This document shows, piece after piece, positions 1-6,093 of a stretch of 8,109 bases of DNA (position 1 is its first letter; each line of letters starts with the position of its first letter). The notes beneath the pieces were generated by a model. It was not told the origin of the DNA. It did not search any database and saw nothing but the letters and a program-made list of their open reading frames with translations. Made by a program: the position numbers and the translations under genes. Source of the stretch: Deltaproteobacteria bacterium RBG_16_44_11 (GTDB lineage: Bacteria; Desulfobacterota; Syntrophia; Syntrophales; Smithellaceae). Location: assembly GCA_001797845.1 (NCBI GenBank), contig MGQN01000003.1, positions 53,371 to 61,479 of the forward strand, read 5' to 3'.

Positions 1-1
1 C

Positions 2-1237
2 CTCTTTTCTTACATTCTGGCAAAATACACGAAAACGAAAATCTGCGAAGCTGATTTCAAAGGCAGGGTATTTCTGGCTGTCGAACAACTGCGCGCGAGC
101 GGTTTAACCAACTGTCACACAACCCTTGATGAGAAACAGTTCTATCTTCTTACTGATGATTATCATGAAAAATACGAAAGCTTTATTAAAGCGGCTGTGG
201 CCGACAATTTCATCAGCTTGAAAAAAGGGATGATTATCAAGAACCGCAAACGCTTCAGTAAGAAATATGATTTTCATGCCATTAGAATAGATAATATCAT
301 TGAAGTTCTCAAAAACGAAATAGAACCTCTGCAGAATCTTACAAAAGCGCTTAACCGTTTGATGATGCTACCCGACGTTTATATCAGGCAAAAGATTAGG
401 AAGCACTTTATCGAACTGGATAAACAGCTTTTCGAAAAAGATTACCAGCAGTACTATATTAGAGGCGAGAGTAAACCAAAAAATATCGGAGCGCCTTTCT
501 TTTTGAAGCGATTTTTTAGTAAAAAAGGAGTGATTCTGATTCACGGGTATATGGCGGCTCCTGAAGAGATTAGGCCGCTGGCGGATTATCTGTATAAGCG
601 TGGTTATAGTGTTTACGGAGCGCGCCTGCGGGGGCACGGTACGGCGCCGGAGGATCTCGCCTCCAGCAAGTGGCAAAAATGGTATGATTCCGCAAGCCGT
701 GCCTACATCATCATGAAAAACTGCGGCGAATCTATTGCCGTCGGCGGCTTTTCCACGGGTGCGGGAATAGCATTACTGCAGGCGGCAAACAAACCCGGCA
801 GGTATGCAGGAGTGATATCAATTAATGCGCCTTTAAAGCTTCAAAATATTTCCTCCAAGTTCTCCTCAATGTTTGTCGCCTGGAATAAATTGCTTTCGAA
901 AATCAACACAGCCAAAGGGAAAATGGAATTCATTGCCAATGAACCGGAAAATCCACATATTAATTACCTGCGCAATCCGGTAAGTGGCGTGAATGAACTC
1001 GAAAAACTTATGAATTTGGTTGAAGAGCGGCTTAAATACATCAAAGATCCAACGCTGATCATACAGGGTTCACACGATCCGGTAGTAAACCCCAAAAGTG
1101 GGCATGAAATTTATGAAAAATTGGGTGCCCGGCAAAAACAGCTTGTTCTAATTGATGCCGATCATCACGGGATATTGCGGGGAAAAGAAGCCGAGCAAGT
1201 AAACACAAAAGTTTTAGAGTTTTTAAGAAACATTTAA
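2..1237 (+). CDS. Alpha/beta hydrolase, C-terminal part of a probable acyltransferase-hydrolase fusion (5' end outside the window)
   Basis: The frame is open from the first bases to the TAA at 1235-1237, giving 411 visible residues. A GTG at 197 could serve as a start, but the frame reads as sensible protein upstream with no ATG, so I treat the gene as cut by the window edge. Visible residues 1 to about 115 (for example RIDNIIEVLKNEIEPL) resemble the region behind the catalytic domain of PlsB/PlsC-type glycerolipid acyltransferases; this is inference. From about residue 175 there is a carboxylesterase/monoacylglycerol-lipase type fold. It shows oxyanion-hole HGY (HG at 181-182), RGHG, nucleophile elbow GFSTG with Ser251, acid GSHDPVV with Asp359, and DADHHG with His388 or 389. 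No signal peptide or membrane segment is visible. It probably acts on acyl-glycerol or phospholipid at the inner membrane face. The methyltransferase gene follows after 16 bases, suggesting an operon. The hydrolase call is firm, the acyltransferase part tentative, the substrate unknown. Confidence 0.85.
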   Translation, partial: LFSYILAKYTKTKICEADFKGRVFLAVEQLRASGLTNCHTTLDEKQFYLLTDDYHEKYESFIKAAVADNFISLKKGMIIKNRKRFSKKYDFHAIRIDNIIEVLKNEIEPLQNLTKALNRLMMLPDVYIRQKIRKHFIELDKQLFEKDYQQYYIRGESKPKNIGAPFFLKRFFSKKGVILIHGYMAAPEEIRPLADYLYKRGYSVYGARLRGHGTAPEDLASSKWQKWYDSASRAYIIMKNCGESIAVGGFSTGAGIALLQAANKPGRYAGVISINAPLKLQNISSKFSSMFVAWNKLLSKINTAKGKMEFIANEPENPHINYLRNPVSGVNELEKLMNLVEERLKYIKDPTLIIQGSHDPVVNPKSGHEIYEKLGARQKQLVLIDADHHGILRGKEAEQVNTKVLEFLRNI

Positions 1238-1253
1238 GTAATGAAAGATTAAT

Positions 1254-1841
1254 ATGAGAAAAATATCCGATTTATTTTTTTTCAGGTTCAAATATGTTTG
1301 CCCGCGCTGGCTGTGCTTTACGTTCGACAATGTCTTTCGTAAATTATTGCAGGACCCTTATAAAATTCTTCGGCCTTACATAAAAAAAGGAGACGCCGTT
1401 CTGGATGTCGGTCCCGGGATCGGCTATTTTACAATACCTCTGGCGGAAATGGTTGGTAAAAACGGACTGGTGATCGCGGCTGATATTCAGGAAAAAATGC
1501 TTATGGCAATTAAGAAACGGGCCCAACGCATTGGTATGAAGCAGCGAATTACTCTGCAATTGGCTTCTTCAGATTCGTTAAACATCAAAAGCAAGATTGA
1601 TTTTATTTTGGCCTTCTGGATGGTTCATGAGGTTCCGGATAAAGCGCGGTTTTTTTCTCAGTTGCATTCTTTGTTAAAGAAGAATGGAAAATTTCTTATG
1701 GTGGAGCCGAAATTTCACGTAAGCTCAAAGAAATTCGTTCAAGCTTTGGATTATGCCCTGGAGGCGGGATTTGCTCTTGAAGGTAGCCCCGGTATATCGC
1801 TAAGCAGAGCCGCCTTGTTCATTAAAAAAACGGAAAAATGA
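1254..1841 (+). CDS. Class I SAM-dependent methyltransferase (UbiE/Methyltransf_25-like)
   Basis: This encodes 195 residues with a Rossmann methyltransferase core. Motif I is VLDVGPGIGYFT (residues 49-60), the SAM-ribose acidic position is Asp77 in AADIQ, and the later core strand carries FWMVHEVPD (121-129). It ends with LLKKNGKFLMVEPK (140-153), typical of the beta5 region. The N-terminus has a PRWLCFTFDN segment before the core, which I recognise from a group of small methyltransferases in Desulfobacterota and some archaea without an assigned substrate. Its length is usual for a stand-alone enzyme with no extra domain. The ATG at 1254 is preceded only by a weak GAAAG, so translation may be coupled to the upstream hydrolase, whose stop lies 16 bases before. 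The gene ends 12 bases from the converging phosphodiesterase gene. The fold and SAM use are secure. The acceptor (quinone, lipid, small molecule or metal/metalloid) cannot be told from the sequence. Confidence 0.9.
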   Translation: MRKISDLFFFRFKYVCPRWLCFTFDNVFRKLLQDPYKILRPYIKKGDAVLDVGPGIGYFTIPLAEMVGKNGLVIAADIQEKMLMAIKKRAQRIGMKQRITLQLASSDSLNIKSKIDFILAFWMVHEVPDKARFFSQLHSLLKKNGKFLMVEPKFHVSSKKFVQALDYALEAGFALEGSPGISLSRAALFIKKTEK

Positions 1842-1853
1842 ATTGAAATATCC

Positions 1854-4800
1854 TTACGCAGCCATCTTATAATTCTTTTCGCGGAAAAGCCTCAAACAGG
1901 CATCAACGATATCCGGCTCGTAGAGAATGCCCTTGTTTATTGAAATCTCGTCCAGCGCCGCCTCGATTCCCTTGGAAGCCCGGTAAGGTCGGTGGGAAGA
2001 AATAGCTTCCACAACATCGGCGATAGCCAGAATACGTGATCCCAGAAGAATTTGTTCTCCCTTTAGCCCGCTCGGATAACCGGAGCCATTTATACGTTCG
2101 TGATGCTCCAGAACAATCCGGGCAATGGGCCAGGGGAATTCAATGTCTTTGAGAATATTATATCCTGACTCAGGGTGCGTTTTAATTAAATTGAATTCCA
2201 GATCAGTCAGTTTTGTAGGTTTTGTGAGAATCTCGGAAGGAATGGATATTTTGCCGATATCATGAATCATGCTGGCCATACGTACTCCGTCGATCAGTTC
2301 GCGTCCCAGGTTTAATTCCATGGCGATAGAGCGGGCCAAATCAGCTACTCTCCGTTGATGACCTGCGGTGTAAGGGTCTCTTGTTTCGACAGTTACAGCC
2401 ATGGCATTGATCGTGGCGCCCAGAGATTTCCTTAAGCGCTCGATGTTTTCCTGGCGTTCCAATTCCATCTTTTTCTTATCTGTGATGTCCTGATCAATTC
2501 CCTGATAATAAAGCAAATGCCCCTGATCGTCCCGGACCGCATGCATGTTGATGGATACCCAAATTTTGCTGCCGTCTTTTCTATAGAACTCTGTCTCATA
2601 ACCTTTTATTGAATCTTCTTTTTCAATAATCTGAAGTATTTTTGTGCGTTCATCGGGATGTACATAAATTTGATGAGAAATGTCGGTAATGGTTGTTATG
2701 ACTTCTTCCGGTGATTCATATCCAAGTATATTCGCAAATGCCTGGTTTACGGCAATATGCTGACCTTCAGCAGTTGACTGGAAGATTCCTTCTTGAGCGT
2801 TTTCCACGAGCCTGCGGTATTTTTCTTCACTCTTGGCTAACGTATCCTCCGCCTGTTTGCGTTCGGTGACGTCGCGCGTTACGCCCCGGAACCCGGTCGG
2901 CTTTCCTTGTGCATCCCTTATCAGAGATACCGAAAATTCGGCAAACACCCTAGTGCCGTTTCTTCTGATAAATTCGAAGTCGCAGCTCTTAACCGGTTTC
3001 CCTGTCTTATATATTTCTTTGAATGTCTCATACAATCTTTTAGCGGTTGTTTTATCCGTATACTGTTGGTTATTCCTGCCGATCAATTGCTCTTTGGGAG
3101 TTCCAGCTATTTTGCACTCTGCATCATTAACGAAGGTAAAATTACCGGGAAGATCGGTTTCCCAATAGCCGTCTTCCATGGTTTCAATGATGGTCCGGTA
3201 CCGATCTTCGCTCTGGCGCAGGGCCTCCTCCATTTGTTTGCGCTCGGTGATGTCGCGCGAGATACCCCGGAATCCGATCGGTTTGCCTTTTGCATCCATT
3301 ATAAGAGATACCGAAACTTCGTGAGACGCTTTAGTACCGTCTCTTCTGATAAATTCGAAAGCATACCCCTTCTCTGGTTCTCCAGTTCTGTAGATTCTGT
3401 TGTAGATTTGATATAATCTTTTAGCTTCTTCTTCACTTGTATAGCCTCTGTTGTTTTTACCGATTAATTGCTCCCGGGGAGTTCCGGTAATTTTACACTG
3501 TGCATCATTAACGAAGGTAAAATTACCGGCAAGGTCAATCTCAAAATAACCTTCCTGGATAGTTTCGATGATAGTCCGGTATTTTTCTTCACTCTGGCGT
3601 AACACTTCCTCCGCTCGCTTGCGTTCGGTTATATCCCGTATAATTCCGCTGAACCCTGTCGGATTACCCAATGAATCCTTTTTTAAGGATCCGGATACTT
3701 CGATTTGCCGCTTGGCCCCGTCTTTTCTTATAATCTCGTTATCAAATATCTTGCCGGATTCTCCTGTTCTGTAGATTTTATTAAAAAACTTGAATACTTT
3801 CTTTGCATTTTCTTCATCCGTATACTGCTCGTCGTTCATGCCCATCAATTCCTTCCGGGGGTATCCATATATTTTGCACAGAGAATCGTTGAAAAAGGTG
3901 AAATTACCGGTAAGATCAGTCTCATAATAGCCGTCTTCCATATTTTCCAATATAGACCGGTATTTTTCCTCGCTCTGACGCAGTGACTTCTCGGCCTGCT
4001 TGCGTGAAGTTACGTCCCGAGAAATACCCCGAAATCCGATCGGTTTGCCTGATGAATTTTTTTGCAGAGATACAGATACTTCAATGTGTCTTTCGGTCCC
4101 ATCTTTTCTTATAATCTGCCAATCGAATTCTTTGGCGGGTTCCCCTGTTCTATAGACTTCATTAAACGTTTTAAAAAGTTTTTTTGCGTTTTCTTTATTT
4201 GTAAACTGACGGTTATTCATGCCCATCATTTCTTCTTGGGGATACCCAAGGATTCGACACATTGAATCGTTGAAAAAGGTGAAGTTACCATTAAGATCTA
4301 CTTCGTAATAACCATCTTCGATATTTTCCAGAATGTTTCGATATTTCTCCTCGTTCTGACGTAGCGCTTCGAGCGCAGCCTCCCTTTGGGATTCCGCCTG
4401 CTTGCGTTCGGTAATGTCTCTAGCCACACAGGAGATACCGATAATTTTACCCTTCTGAACGATGGGTGAACCAGTCACTTCGCCTATTATCGTCAATCCC
4501 TCCTTCGTTATAAAATTATAAACTACGTTTGGAACCTCCGCTCCTGAAAGAATTTGTCCCACATTAGGGATTGCTCTCTTTAAGGATTCCGGCGTCATAA
4601 GATTCAAATCTGGGAAGAATTTGTTAATCAATTCTTCGGGCTTGTAGCCCAATATTTTCTCTACACTGGGAGTGATATTGGAAACTTTTAATTCAGAATC
4701 CACCATAAAGATCACGTCAGAGGTGCTTGCAAAAGTAAGCCGGTATTTCTCCTCGCTCTCCCGCAGTTCTCCCTCCGCCTGCTTGCGCTCGGTGATGTCC

Positions 4801-5966
4801 CGGATAATCCCTCTAAACCCTATCAGTTTACCTGAAGAGTCTTTATGTAACGATATAGATGTCTCAATATATCTGTTGGTCCCATCTTTTCTTATAATTT
4901 CATAATCAACTACTCTGCCTGGTTTTCCTGTTCTGTAGACTTCATTAAATGCTTGAAATATTTTTTTTGCATTTACTTTGTTGGTATAGACCCGGTTATT
5001 CATGCCCACAATTTCTTCTTGGGGATACCCAAGGATTCGGCACATTGAATCGTTGAAAAAGGTGAAGTTACCATTAAGATCTACTTCGTAATAACCATCT
5101 TCGATATTTTCCAGAATGGTTCGATACTTCTCCTCGCTCTGGCGCAGCTTCTCGTCAGCCTGCTTGCGCTCGGTGATGTGCCTTGAAAGTCCACGGAATC
5201 CAATGAGTTTTCCTTTTGAATCTTTTATAAGAGATACAAGCAGTTCACTTACTGCCTTGGTTCCATCTTTCTTGATAACTTCATAATCAAATATCCTGCT
5301 TGGTTCTCCTGTCTTGTAAAGATTGTTGAACGCTTGAAAAGCTTTTTTTGCGTTCTCTTCATCTGTATATTGCCGATTGTTCATCCCGATCAATTCTTCC
5401 CGGGAATATCCCATATTTCTGCACTCCGCATTATTGACGAAGGTAAAATTGCCCTTAAGGTCAATCTCAAAATACCCCTCGTCCATATCTTCCAGAATGT
5501 TTCGATATTTCTCCTCACTTTCCCGCAGTGCCTTTGCTGCTTGCTTATGCTTGCTTCTTGAATCTGCCTCTTCTAATTCTCTGGCTACGGCGGGGCAGAG
5601 ACGTGATAAGTTGTTCTTCATGATATAATCTTGGGCGCCTAAGCGCATACACTCTACAGCCGTCTCTTCACCGATGGTGCCGGACACAATGATAACGGGA
5701 ATTTCGATATTTGTTTCCTCTAATACGGCAAGGGCTGAGGGTGCATTGAATTTCGGCAGTTTATAATCACAAAGGATGATGTCCCATTGTTTTTCTTTGA
5801 GGGCTTTTTTCATGGCAGTGGCAGTTTCCACCCGTTCATACACCGGATCGTAGCCACCTTTTTTCAGCTCACGGATGATGAGCAGCACATCGTCTTCCGA
5901 ATCCTCCACCATCAATATCCGGAGGGATTGATGATTGCTGATTTTAGATATAACTTTTTTTACCAT
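1854..5966 (-). CDS. Receiver-(PAS)8-HD-GYP cyclic-di-GMP phosphodiesterase
   Basis: This 1370-residue protein has no signal peptide or membrane helix, so it is a cytoplasmic sensor. Receiver (about 14-135): acidic pair E21 D22, phospho-acceptor D67 in CDYKLP, S95, K117. Eight PAS domains follow at roughly 145-268, 273-396, 399-524, 535-656, 661-785, 788-911, 915-1038 and 1042-1165. Six (1, 2, 4-7) share the GYxExDLxGNFTFxN signature; PAS3 and PAS8 belong to other subfamilies. Each ends in a D-[IV]-T-x-[RK]-K helix. The HD-GYP domain (about 1180-1370) has H1203, H1235-D1236 in HDIGK, H1264, H1288-H1289 and GYP at 1296-1298, with N1293 where D is more usual in HHExxDGxGYP. The family hydrolyses c-di-GMP to pGpG or GMP, and the intact metal ligands predict activity. 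The ATG is supported by AGAGG six bases upstream. It is last in a probable three-gene operon behind a cyclase with almost the same receiver. PAS ligands are unknown; I see no LOV cysteine motif. Confidence 0.95.
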   Translation of the reverse strand: MVKKVISKISNHQSLRILMVEDSEDDVLLIIRELKKGGYDPVYERVETATAMKKALKEKQWDIILCDYKLPKFNAPSALAVLEETNIEIPVIIVSGTIGEETAVECMRLGAQDYIMKNNLSRLCPAVARELEEADSRSKHKQAAKALRESEEKYRNILEDMDEGYFEIDLKGNFTFVNNAECRNMGYSREELIGMNNRQYTDEENAKKAFQAFNNLYKTGEPSRIFDYEVIKKDGTKAVSELLVSLIKDSKGKLIGFRGLSRHITERKQADEKLRQSEEKYRTILENIEDGYYEVDLNGNFTFFNDSMCRILGYPQEEIVGMNNRVYTNKVNAKKIFQAFNEVYRTGKPGRVVDYEIIRKDGTNRYIETSISLHKDSSGKLIGFRGIIRDITERKQAEGELRESEEKYRLTFASTSDVIFMVDSELKVSNITPSVEKILGYKPEELINKFFPDLNLMTPESLKRAIPNVGQILSGAEVPNVVYNFITKEGLTIIGEVTGSPIVQKGKIIGISCVARDITERKQAESQREAALEALRQNEEKYRNILENIEDGYYEVDLNGNFTFFNDSMCRILGYPQEEMMGMNNRQFTNKENAKKLFKTFNEVYRTGEPAKEFDWQIIRKDGTERHIEVSVSLQKNSSGKPIGFRGISRDVTSRKQAEKSLRQSEEKYRSILENMEDGYYETDLTGNFTFFNDSLCKIYGYPRKELMGMNDEQYTDEENAKKVFKFFNKIYRTGESGKIFDNEIIRKDGAKRQIEVSGSLKKDSLGNPTGFSGIIRDITERKRAEEVLRQSEEKYRTIIETIQEGYFEIDLAGNFTFVNDAQCKITGTPREQLIGKNNRGYTSEEEAKRLYQIYNRIYRTGEPEKGYAFEFIRRDGTKASHEVSVSLIMDAKGKPIGFRGISRDITERKQMEEALRQSEDRYRTIIETMEDGYWETDLPGNFTFVNDAECKIAGTPKEQLIGRNNQQYTDKTTAKRLYETFKEIYKTGKPVKSCDFEFIRRNGTRVFAEFSVSLIRDAQGKPTGFRGVTRDVTERKQAEDTLAKSEEKYRRLVENAQEGIFQSTAEGQHIAVNQAFANILGYESPEEVITTITDISHQIYVHPDERTKILQIIEKEDSIKGYETEFYRKDGSKIWVSINMHAVRDDQGHLLYYQGIDQDITDKKKMELERQENIERLRKSLGATINAMAVTVETRDPYTAGHQRRVADLARSIAMELNLGRELIDGVRMASMIHDIGKISIPSEILTKPTKLTDLEFNLIKTHPESGYNILKDIEFPWPIARIVLEHHERINGSGYPSGLKGEQILLGSRILAIADVVEAISSHRPYRASKGIEAALDEISINKGILYEPDIVDACLRLFREKNYKMAA
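4211..4365 (-). repeat. Near-identical repeat inside PAS4 (partner at 4994-5148)
   Basis: This 155-base segment encodes the start of PAS4, from the LRQNEEKYR helix to the MGMNNR region. It matches 4994-5148 (start of PAS2) at a fixed offset of 783 bases (261 codons). The core 4258-4335 is 78 bases with no mismatch; only about eight differences lie in the flanks. The second halves of the two PAS domains are clearly more diverged. Confidence 0.9.
4360..4400 (-). repeat. Linker repeat shared with 7043-7083
   Basis: This is the only extended inter-PAS linker of the phosphodiesterase (AESQREAALEALR, residues about 524-536). It has one mismatch in 41 bases to the receiver-PAS linker of the cyclase gene and adds seven residues relative to the other linkers. 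Confidence 0.85.
4994..5148 (-). repeat. Near-identical repeat inside PAS2 (partner at 4211-4365)
   Basis: Second copy of the 155-base PAS segment described at 4211-4365; the mismatch-free core here is 5041-5118. It encodes YYEVDLNGNFTFFNDSMCR and flanking residues, identical to PAS4. Confidence 0.9.
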
Positions 5967-6070
5967 TACAAACCTCTTTTTTCGTCTCTCGTATCTCTTG
6001 AAGCGGCCTTCGTGAAGCGTATCTCATATCTCGCGCTTCACGTGTTACGCTTCACTCTTCACGAGCTACG
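5967..6070. repeat. Intergenic direct/inverted repeat cluster between cyclase and phosphodiesterase genes
   Basis: This gap is built from short recurring words (CGTATCTC, CGTGAAGCG and its complement CGCTTCACG). CGTGAAGCG at 6011-6019 is perfectly complementary to 6034-6042. The overlapping GTGAAGCGTA at 6012-6021 is perfectly complementary to 6046-6055. CTTCACG at 6057-6063 is a third possible partner. The word family recurs in the two other gaps of the cluster. There is no T-run after a stem in the transcribed direction, so it does not look like an intrinsic terminator. It resembles REP/BIME-type intergenic repeats. Confidence 0.75.
5973..5979 (-). promoter_or_regulatory. Ribosome binding site of the phosphodiesterase gene
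   Basis: Read on the minus strand this is AAAGAGG, six bases before the ATG at 5966. It supports that start over later in-frame starts. Confidence 0.7.
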
Positions 6071-6071
6071 T

Positions 6072-6088
6072 TTATTTTCCCGCCGGCG
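6072..6088 (-). pseudogene. Vestige of a receiver gene's last codons
   Basis: Read on the minus strand, this noncoding stretch just behind the cyclase stop (6094-6096) reads P-A-G-K-stop. It aligns without gaps to P-V-G-K-stop at the end of the stand-alone receiver gene (7616-7630). The alignment continues through the adjoining intergenic repeat (6011-6070 against 7555-7614). It is too short to call a gene alone; the call rests on this longer co-linear alignment. I infer it is the edge of a duplicated segment that once followed a second receiver gene. Confidence 0.55.
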
Positions 6089-6093
6089 TCTTT

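Larger units (their letters stand above)
2472..5534 (-). repeat. Tandem array of eight PAS-coding units, period 381 bases
   Basis: Taking the first base of the recurrent SEEKYR-type junction codons, the units start at 5516, 5135, 4754, 4352, 3971, 3590, 3209 and 2828. The spacing is 381 bases (127 codons) in six of seven intervals and 402 (127 + 7 codons) in the third. Units 1, 2, 4, 5, 6 and 7 are clear sequence relatives. Unit 3 and the last unit differ in sequence but keep the period. Junction DNA encoding the TERKQAE-LRQSEEKYR helix is more similar between units than the bodies are. Confidence 0.9.
5551..6088 (-). repeat. Duplicated regulator module, copy B (partner at 7091-7632)
   Basis: The segment covers, in transcription order, the remnant end of a receiver gene, the intergenic repeat, and the start codon and receiver domain of the phosphodiesterase. 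It aligns with 7091-7632 at an offset of 1540 in the receiver and 1544 in the intergenic part. An in-frame 21-base difference lies at the N-terminus (7 codons, longer in the cyclase). The stretch 5770-5930 has only a handful of mismatches to its partner, and 56 receiver residues in a row (13-68) are identical. Similarity falls off inside the linker after the receiver and stops close to the cyclase stop codon. Confidence 0.85.

Noticed and set aside
197..199. GTG as the start codon of the first gene
   Set aside because: The same frame is open back to base 2 and reads as plausible protein continuous with the downstream part. There is no good ribosome site before the GTG. The true start is probably left of the window.
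1842..1853. Shared bidirectional terminator between the two converging genes
   Set aside because: Only 12 bases separate the stop codons, with no visible stem there or in the nearby coding ends.
5038..5066. Cysteine in the NDSMCR segment of PAS2/PAS4 as a LOV-type photosensor
   Set aside because: The LOV motif GxNCRFLQ is not present and the surrounding residues do not fit.
2833..5628. Several plus-strand frames of 67-169 codons across the PAS array
   Set aside because: They are antisense shadows of the repeated PAS units, without known domains or ribosome sites. Their mutual similarity follows the 381-base period.
6011..6055. Intergenic stem as an intrinsic terminator (also 7555-7599)
   Set aside because: The stems are followed by purine-rich sequence, not a T-run, on the transcribed strand. 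The gene series reads more naturally as one operon.
6081..6088. CGCCGGCG palindrome as an operator or terminator stem
   Set aside because: It is an eight-base palindrome with no loop, lies in the remnant of receiver codons, and its counterpart at 7625-7632 is not palindromic.
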